Positions 56,838-64,000 of a stretch of DNA of 64,000 nucleotides are shown piece after piece. A program made the translations under genes and the position numbers. The stretch's first letter is position 1; every line of letters starts with the position of its first letter. Under the pieces are notes generated by a model. The model had not been told where the DNA came from. It saw nothing but the letters and a program-made list of their open reading frames with translations, and ran no database searches. Origin of the DNA: Saururus chinensis (Eukaryota > Streptophyta > Magnoliopsida > Piperales > Saururaceae); assembly GCA_035235625.1 (NCBI GenBank), contig CP141147.1, forward strand, positions 286,001 to 350,000, given 5' to 3'.

Positions 56838-58060
56838 ATGGTTCAGACCAAGAGCATGGTTGCCAAAGAACCACCACACCAGGGTGATACTTCCTCCCCA
56901 GCTTCTAGTGAAGCTTCCGCCCCAACCATTGCTGCCTCAACAGGTCCTGCGTTGATGAAATTGTTTGCCAACCTTTTACACGAATTTTGGGCTATGCGTG
57001 CGGAGCAGCAGGAATCTTTTGAGTGACTGGTGGGACAGCATGCACTCATCTCTGCCAGCAATGCAAACAAGGGAGCGACGGACAGGCTGGTCAGACAACC
57101 AATCCTCCCCTCTGCCAACAACGCAAGCAAGGAAACAATGTAAAGGGGGGAGGGCAGTGCAGCCTGCAGCTTGCTCCCACAGCCACTGCAGCCTACCCCT
57201 CTTCCCTAGGGTGGCTCGTGCAGCCCCTGGCTGGGCATGAGCGCCACAGGGCCAAGATCAGCGGCAATGACAACCTCAACTGCCGCCTTGTCCCAAGAAT
57301 TACTTGGCCAAGGCGAAGGGTGTTGGAGGGGCTTACCCTATGACCTGGATGAGGATTTTATTGGAATGGACCACACAGAGACTCGGGGCAAATCCATTCG
57401 ACCGGCATGCATTGCGGAATCTAGGCTAGCCTCGATGCAATTTCCCATGTACACAGTCGAGGACAATCCGATTGATTGCGTGTACCGGACAGAATTTTTT
57501 TTGCTCATTAGGACAGAACAATAGATGTGGAAAAGTTGTGGATCGGTGCCTTTAACCTTGAGGGTGACACCTTGTTTGGTTCCAGTATTGAGCGGGAGGT
57601 GTCGGATCCAACATGGCAGAAATTCATGGACAAATTATGCGCGCAATTTGGCCCAATAACTTTGCTTATTTTAATGAACTATTGTCATTATCATAGACCA
57701 CTATGGTGCACACTTATGAGATTGGGTTTATGCGGGTTGCCGCCCACCTTCCTCACTAGACACAAGAAGCCTTGGTGGGAATATTTTGTCAAGGTCTTAA
57801 ACCGGAGATTGCAAATGAAATACGACATTTTCCTTGCCCGACCATGCATGATATTATTTGTCATGCGCGCATTCAAGAGGAGAAATTGCTCAGGCAGCGT
57901 TGTTCTTTCTAGCCCGCCATATTAGCGGGCCGAAGACCATGGGGAGGGAGTGTGGCCCCACCAGCTCGTGGCTGCCAAACCTTGGGCACCATACCCAGCA
58001 CTTTGGTACCCTTATGCCAATTGTCTCAATCTCAAATGGAGGATCATTGTTTGAAGGGTT
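56838..58060 (+). pseudogene. Reina-like element 2 gag, broken
   Basis: Starts MVQTKSMVAKEPPHQGD. Later frames give LASMQFPMYTVEDNPIDCVY, AFNLEGDTLFG and KVLNRRLQMKY, the counterparts of element 1 gag blocks. At least three frame changes and stops; the zinc knuckle is barely recognisable. Confidence 0.75.
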
Positions 58061-58264
58061 TATGTTTTAACTATGATGAGCGCATTACCATCATTGAAAA
58101 ACCTCTCCATGATGCTGATTTTGGAGGAGTCTTGGGACGGCTCAGCTGATTGGGGAGATATCGAGATATCATCAAGCGATGCAGAGGTACTTGCTGAAAT
58201 TTCCTTGCATGCTTTATTCGGGCACGTACACACCACATACCAAGAATGTTCAGGGACTCCTTAA

Positions 58265-58590
58265 ACACCAGCAAGTGGCAGTCCTCATTGATAGTGGCAA
58301 CACGCATAACTACATTAATGATTGTGTTGCTCAGCGGCTGGGTTGCTATGTCTAGGAATCTCCCCCTTTTGATGTACTTACTGGAGATGGCAAATACCTT
58401 CACAGCATAGGTGTTTGTGCATGGGCAGAACTTCACATTCAGGGACAAGCATTCTTTATGGACCGCAATTTATTGCCCACAAAGGGTGCTAACATTGTTT
58501 TGAGGGTTCAATGTTTACAGGAGTTGGGCGACGTCACTTGGAATTTTAGGAAGATGATCATGGATTTCTAGTTAGGTGGGAAGCCGATGT
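58265..58590 (+). pseudogene. Reina-like element 2 protease
   Basis: VAVLIDSGNTHNYINDCVAQ keeps the DSG active site; LLPTKGANIVLRVQCLQELG follows. A stop lies after LGCYV. Confidence 0.8.
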
Positions 58591-58599
58591 TGTCTTCAA

Positions 58600-59340
58600 G
58601 GGTCTCCACTTGGTTTCCTCCTACAATTGCTTATCCTCTCAGCCGTGTTACCAAATGACTTTGGCTGCCTTACTTGAGGCTTATGCGCCCCTCTTTGCGA
58701 AGCCGACTTGGTTGCCTCCCTCCCATTCTCTTGACCACCATATTTCAATTGTGTATGTGGCGTCTCCGGCCCATGTGCAACCCTACAGGTACTATCAAAT
58801 CCAAAAAACTGAAATTGAAAAGCTAGTGTCGGAAATGTTGGATGTAGGGATATTCGCCCGAGCACTAGTTCATATTCCTTCCTAGTTATATTAGTCCAAA
58901 AGGATAGTTCCTAGCGTTTTTGCATGGACTATCGGGACCTTAATGTTATTACCCTCAAGGATAAATTTGCAATCCCAGTCATTGAAGAGCTTTCGGTTGA
59001 ATTGTGAGGGGCACATTATTTTTCAAAGCTTGACTTACATTCGGGGTATCATCAAATTTGTATGCATCCCGCATACAATCATAAGACTGCCTTTTGCACT
59101 CATGATGGTCATTTTGAATTTTTGGTTATGCCATTTGGGCTTACTTTTCAAAGCCCAATGAATGAGGTCTTTAGGCCATACTTGTGTTGGTTTGTGCTCG
59201 TCTTTTTTGACAACATCTTGGTGGATAGCCCTTATTGGGAGACTCATTTGGCACACCTCATGATAGTTTTCACATTATTAGAGCAACATTCCTTTTTCCT
59301 CAAATGATCCAAGTGTGTGTTAGAGAATTTCTTGGGCTCA
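58600..59340 (+). pseudogene. Reina-like element 2 reverse transcriptase
   Basis: DYRDLNVITLKDKFAIPVIE, FSKLDLHSGYHQI, FEFLVMPFGLTFQSP and VFFDNILVDS are RT blocks. The catalytic FDDI is FDNI, which would abolish activity. A deletion removes TNAP and the region after FFLK. Confidence 0.85.
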
Positions 59341-59449
59341 CTGGCTAGTACCGTTGTTTTATCTCTCATTATGGGACTATTGTTGCTCTTTTAATTGCAC
59401 TGCTTGACTTTTAGTGATCTGTAGAAGCTCAGAACGCCTTTGATGCCCT

Positions 59450-61264
59450 CAAATTGGCCATGCCTACAACCCCTATCTTAGCTTTACCGTATTTCGGCCA
59501 ACCCTTTATTGTGGAGATTGATGCATCAGAGACAAGGTTTGGGGCCGTCTTGTTACAATTCAGCTGGCCAATTACTTTCTTTAGCAAGGCTCTCTCAGGT
59601 TGTTCTTTGACACTTTCATCTTATGAAAGTGAAATACTTGTCATTGTCCATGTGGAAGGCACTTTGTCATCCACATTAATCATCAGCCCCTGAGGTAACT
59701 ATTGGAACAACACATCTACATTTTGATCCAACAATGGTGGATTTTTAAACTCTTGGGATATGATTATGAGCAGGTGTAAAAGAAGGGTTCTGAGAATATG
59801 GTGGTCGATGCTCTTTCACGTGAGTTTGCCATTGGCCAGGTTCTTTCCATGACCGATCTTGTCTTTCCCTTTCCAAATGGCCTTTAGATGGCGTATTCAC
59901 AAGATTCGGAGGCGCAAAATATGTTTGGATGTTTGTGAGTCGATCCTTTATGCTTACCCACTTTTGTTTTGCTAGGGGATTTGCTGTACTGGAAGGACTG
60001 TCTCTAGGTCCCTAATAATAATCAATTGCACTCCACTCTAATATCTCATTTTCATGACTCACCATTTTGCAGGTCATGAGAGTTCCTTTCAAACCTTTAA
60101 AAGAGTGAGTCAAAATTTTCTATGGTGCGGCCTCCGCCTGGATGTGCATGATTATGTGGCTACTTGCCAAGTCTATCAGCCTAGCAAAAACTTCTACTAC
60201 AGTTCTTGCCGGTCTCCTATAGCTCTTGCCTGTTCTTGACTGCATATGGGAAGATGTCTATGAATTTCATTGATACCTCTAGTGTAATGCAAATTGGTTA
60301 TTATAGTGGTTGTTGATCGTTTGTCTAAGTATGCACACTTCAGCACATTTGGCCATCCCATTACGGTGAAGGAAGTATTTGCACTAAATATTCGAGAAGT
60401 GGCCAAACTTCATGACATGCCCTAGACTATTGTTTCTAACTGCAACAAAAAATTTTTCTCCCATTTCAAGCAAGATTTTTTTTCTATTCGAGGCATTACC
60501 TTGCATAATAAGTGCAGCTTATCACCCTTTCACCGACGTGCAAATGGAGGTGGTCAATTGCTTCTTAGAACAATATCTTCGCTGCTTTGTCATGGACAAT
60601 CCTCATAAACTGCTGTAATTCCTGCCATGGGCTGAATATTCCTATAACATTGCCTTTTATACTACCGCCAGTTTCACCCCATTTCAGGTGGTTAATTGGT
60701 GCGAACCTCCCACTATTCTTGCCTATGTTCCTCATAGGGCTGCTGTGAGCGAGGTTGACCATCTTCTCAGACTGCCAGTTCAAGCAGATTTTATCAGCTG
60801 CCCAAAATCAAATGAAGCAGATTTACGATGTGCGGCGTACTGATTGCAAATTTCAGGTTGGGGATTTGGTTTATGTCAGTCTTTTCTCGTATTGGCAGTC
60901 CTCTTTGTATCAACCGATGAGTGTTAAGTTGGCCCACAAGTTTCATGGCACGTATCCTATCTTATAGCGGGTTGGGTCTGTGGCGTACTGGCTCCAGCTC
61001 CAGCTCCCATACGATGTTTCATGTCTCATGCCTTCAGCAGTTTGTGGGTGATCCCTCTCGAGTATTGCATAGTCCTTCACCACCACTTCTATTACCGGCT
61101 GATTCACCATTAGTGCCTTCGGCTATTGTTGATTCTCATAGTGTTTGTTGTTCCGATCATCCCATTTTTGAGATCTTGGTTGCATGGCATGGCTGCCCTT
61201 TGGACAATTCTACATGGTTTCTTGAGGATGAGTTATATGGTCGGTTTCTTGGTTTTGCACCTTG
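59450..61264 (+). pseudogene. Reina-like element 2 RNase H, integrase and chromodomain remnants
   Basis: LPYFGQPFIVEIDASETRFG and FFSKALSG are RNase H. AGHESSFQTFKRVSQNFLW and YVATCQVYQ are the integrase zinc region, again lacking the second Cys. [13 protein letters not shown] lies in the core. The tail FEILVAWHGCPLDNSTWFLE is a well-kept chromodomain signature. Frames are broken throughout. Confidence 0.85.
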
Positions 61265-61294
61265 AGATCAAGGCGATAGTAGAGCGTGGTGGAT

Positions 61295-61663
61295 TGTTAT
61301 GAGTTTGCCATAGGATAGTTTTAGTTTATTTTAAGTAGGCTGCTGTTTGATTTAATTTTTGTAGGAGTTATTTTAAGTAGGCGGCCCATAAGGCCTTAAT
61401 TAGGCTTTTGATTGTGTCGAGTTAGGAAACTACAGCCCAGGCTTAGGGCTTGGCGTATTATGTAAGGGGCACTATCTCCTAACGAGGAAGGAATGAGAAT
61501 CAGTTTTCCCAGCTCTCCTCTCCTCTCCTCTCTTCTCTGTTGTGAGTCTCTTCTCTTCTTTCTTTCCCTTCAATCTGATCACAGTTAGATCAGGGAGAAG
61601 CTTTAATCCCTTTCACTCCAATTTTCCCTTATAAACTCCCATAAATCTTCAGCTTTTACAACA
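61295..61663 (+). repeat. 3' LTR of Reina-like element 2
   Basis: 41 bp longer than the 5' LTR because of a TCTCC/TCTTCT-rich expansion near 61515-61575. Confidence 0.92.
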
Positions 61664-61956
61664 AGATTCTTTGAGAAAAATAATTCAGGGTAGTTTTTTA
61701 CCTTGTGGGAAAAGCTCTATACATGTTATAGAAATGCAAGAGAAATTATGATTCTCTGAAAGTGTCCTTCCACATGAAGCTTACATGGACTGGTCATTTT
61801 TTCAATAACTTGCCATGACTTTTTTATTCATGGTATAGATGATGTTAGTATGCTCCATTATCTTCATAGAATGTTTTTTACCATCCATTGCTTTGTCGTA
61901 GGACTTCTATGGCTTGTAGTCTTTAATGGAAGATAATTCGTTATAGATAAACTTAA

Positions 61957-62250
61957 TATGGCTGAAATGAGGATATTAAGGTGGATTAAAAAAGAGGACA
62001 TTTGTGAGATTCTGAGAACTTAGGGTTAGCACCTTTAGGGGAGAAGCTGAGGGAATGTAGGTTGCATTGGTTGCGCATGTTTGAAGGAGACAAGGGGAAG
62101 CCGTGGTAAGAAGGTTGGAGGGGATGCAAGTGAAAGAGGCCAAAAGGGAGAGAGATAGACCTAAGAGGACTTGAACGGAGTTAATAAGGAAGGATATGAC
62201 TATGTTATTCCTTAGGAAAGAGTTGGCACAAACAGGTCAAGAGTGGAGGT
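61957..62250 (+). pseudogene. LINE 3' terminal coding fragment, second copy
   Basis: MAEMRILRWI, then after shifts LGEKLRECRLHWLRM and a basic RPKRT stretch. This is the plus-strand counterpart of 10980-11360 and ends with GTGTAAGATCTATG after an AAGAGTGGAG phrase typical of the family tail. Confidence 0.7.
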
Positions 62251-62629
62251 GTAAGATCTATGTTTTTAACCTAAAATCGTTTGGAAAAAATGCTTCCCGA
62301 TTATAATTATGATTATGATTCTTTTAATCTCCGTGAAAAATACTCTTTACCATCCTGTTCTTAATGATAGGTCACCACTGGCTTTCACCAATAGTTTTTT
62401 CAACCTTGCCAAGTTAGAGCAGTGTGATAAACGAATTATAGTATACCATTTTGTCTTACATTTAAGACTTTTTTCTATTTCATTTACTTCAGGGTTTACC
62501 CTTGTTGACCTCCCTTTCTTTTCTTGTGTAATTTTCTCAACGGCCTTAGGCGATTGACCAAGTGTTGGGAAGTTCCACCAAACCGACTACTTAATCCAAA
62601 ATAATAATTATACTTGGAAGTGGGAGGGA

Positions 62630-63690
62630 ATTGTGATTTGTACGTGCTTTCTTGCAAATCGCTCTTTGTTTCTTGTTCTAGTGGATCGGACTTTGAATCT
62701 TTGAAATGTCTACTCAATTCCTTTTTTTTTCTGGATTCCGTGCTATGGATTAGTGGTTGAAGAGTCTCAATTGCAAATACAGCGTTGTTTGATGGCTGGG
62801 CTCCCAAATCCCATGTTTTGTTAGCTTCTCTAATGACAAAGTGAAATCACCTACCTCAAGCAGAGTATGAATCATTGTTATTATAGTATACTCCCTTGGT
62901 CCCATATTAATAGCTACATTTGAAAAAATAGCAGTTTTTATTGAATGGTGAAACCCACTTATAAGAGAAGGAAAAATAAGTTTATGATACTTTTTAAAGT
63001 ACCCAACCACTTAAATTTAACAAAATAGAGCTATTAGTATGGAACAATTTTTTTTGCCAACTGGCACTATTAATATGGAACAAATTTTTTTGCCAAATGA
63101 AGCTATTAATTTAGGACAGGGAGTGCTTTTTTTTTTTTTGTAATTTTTGAAAACATTTGAATGTTACCCAAGCCATTGGTCCTGGTGAATAAAACGTGCT
63201 TGTAGCCTATTATGGAAATTCCTAGCCATATTTTTGCTTGCAAGGTCAACTATGGGAGTCTTCTAGCGTACCAGTAAAAAATTTCCTGGAAAAGTGACGG
63301 ATGCAAAAATGTCTAAGATGTTTCACCTTTGGAACTAATTGATTTGCAAAGTAGCTATTTTCTCATATATTGGTGGTAGTTTGTGAAATATATTACCTCA
63401 AACTTCGTGGAAAATTTATACTGGCTTTTGGTTGAAAATTGTCCTGAGTGCTTCTTACAAGTAATGACAACTAATTTTATGCACCAACCCTAAACATGCA
63501 GGATTACAATTTTATCAATCTCATGCTAGAGAGGATCTTATTTCTCACCATTAGTTTGGCATGATCATAACTCCTGATTTGCAGTTCCTTAAAATTGGGT
63601 AGTTTAGCACATTGTAAGCTATATACTTGATTCTATTTACATCAGTATAGAAGGCATTGTTGCAATGGGAAGATTGATTTTTTGATTAAA
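62630..63690 (+). repeat. Segmental duplication, copy 2
   Basis: Same order of landmarks as 55477-56467, with a MITE insertion (62891-63124). It lies downstream of the gypsy element and LINE tail in direct orientation. Confidence 0.85.
62891..63124. mobile_element. Stowaway/mariner-like MITE
   Basis: Starts CTCCCTTGGTCCCATATTAA after TA, ends AGCTATTAATTTAGGACAGGGAG. The right-hand end is triplicated (GAGCTATTAGTATGGAACAA, CACTATTAATATGGAACAAA, AAGCTATTAATTTAGGAC). Internal text TGGTGAAACCCAC...GTTTATGATACTTTTT also occurs, diverged, at 860-930. Confidence 0.75.
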
Positions 63691-63695
63691 AGAAG

Positions 63696-64000
63696 GGAAA
63701 ATTATTTAAATACTATTAAAAAAATAAATAATTACTAAAATCACGTACTTTGGGAAATATTTTCTAAAGTGGTGTTAGTTTTGGCCACGTAGGCGCCAGT
63801 GCTGGCACTTGCGTGGCCTTTTCTTTAATTGTTTTTTAGATTTCATCCTTCCGAAAGACTAAATGAGTTAAATGACATAATTTCGTCATCAAAAGAGTAG
63901 AAGGACGAAATCAATGCATTATAAAGGACAAAATCAGTACAATGCTGATTTTGTAGTGTCCTTGTCCTTCTAAAGGACGAATTCAGTACAAAGGCTTATG
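63696..64000 (+). repeat. Third copy of the Mutator-type terminal repeat, cut by the window end
   Basis: GGGAAAATTATTTAAATACT then CTTTGGGAAATATTTTCTAA, GCCACGTAGGCGCCAG and GGACGAAATC palindromic units, in the same orientation as 32640. It presumably starts another MULE beyond the window. Confidence 0.75.

Larger units (their letters stand above)
56468..61663 (+). mobile_element. Second Reina-like Ty3/gypsy element, decayed (element 2)
   Basis: LTRs 56468-56795 (328 bp) and 61295-61663 (369 bp) begin TGTTATGA and end TTTTACAACA. Target-site duplication AGATT (56463-56467, 61664-61668) is perfect. A TGGTATTGAAGC primer-binding site (56797-56808) follows the left LTR. Coding order is gag-PR-RT-RH-IN-chromodomain as in element 1, but with a different LTR sequence and many more stops. 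Confidence 0.92.

Noticed and set aside
1..64000. tRNA, rRNA or organelle-derived insert
   Set aside because: I saw no cloverleaf with a GGTTCGAATCC-type arm in proper context and no rRNA or organelle gene text; a tRNAscan run was not possible.

Overview
This is a stretch of plant nuclear DNA, AT-rich and dominated by transposable elements. The plant origin rests on a DUF247 protein, an NDR1/HIN1-like LEA_2 protein, Stowaway-like MITEs, Reina-type chromoviruses, a Ty1/copia element primed in the plant style, and a plant mobile domain (PMD) gene. GC-rich coding exons inside AT-rich flanks fit a monocot, but the species cannot be named from the sequence alone.

Gene-bearing part (1-20.2 kb). 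Three host genes are recognised. A DUF247 gene (plus strand, 5' end outside the window) has a phase-0 intron of about 3.5 kb holding a hAT-like element with an 8-bp target-site duplication. A single-exon NHL/LEA_2 membrane-protein gene lies at 5989-6783. A complete ten-exon gene on the minus strand (20162 down to 8949) encodes the WD40 protein Trm82/WDR4, the non-catalytic partner of the tRNA m7G46 methyltransferase. I rebuilt all ten exons by splice phase; they sum to 1332 nt (443 aa). Its introns contain a composite hAT-like element, a decayed minus-strand Ty1/copia element with a solo LTR nested in one of its LTRs, a LINE 3' fragment and a dinucleotide repeat touching a splice donor.

Transposon sea (20.2-55 kb). 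A long LTR in minus orientation (22.1-32.06 kb) is interrupted by a complete but stop-ridden Reina-like Ty3/gypsy element (23292-28693, TSD CCTAG) and by another LTR-like unit. A Tat/Athila-type pol fragment follows. From 32640 to 54868 two facing long terminal inverted repeats with palindromic subterminal arrays bracket a PMD gene, a MURA-type Mutator transposase and a second partial transposase copy, all on the minus strand. I read this as one large nested Mutator-like element (MULE). Its interior was later invaded by a very long solo LTR (34966-44243), which itself carries a 4.5-kb unit with inverted LTR-like ends (38648-43106), and by further LTR pieces.

Right end (55-64 kb). A probable non-coding first exon with a strong splice donor (to 55152) is followed by a segment of about 1 kb that recurs at 62.63-63.69 kb. 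Between the two copies lies a second, more decayed Reina-like gypsy element (56468-61663, TSD AGATT) and a LINE tail. The window ends inside a third copy of the Mutator-type terminal repeat. Boundaries marked by target-site duplications are firm; lineage names rest on motifs read by eye.
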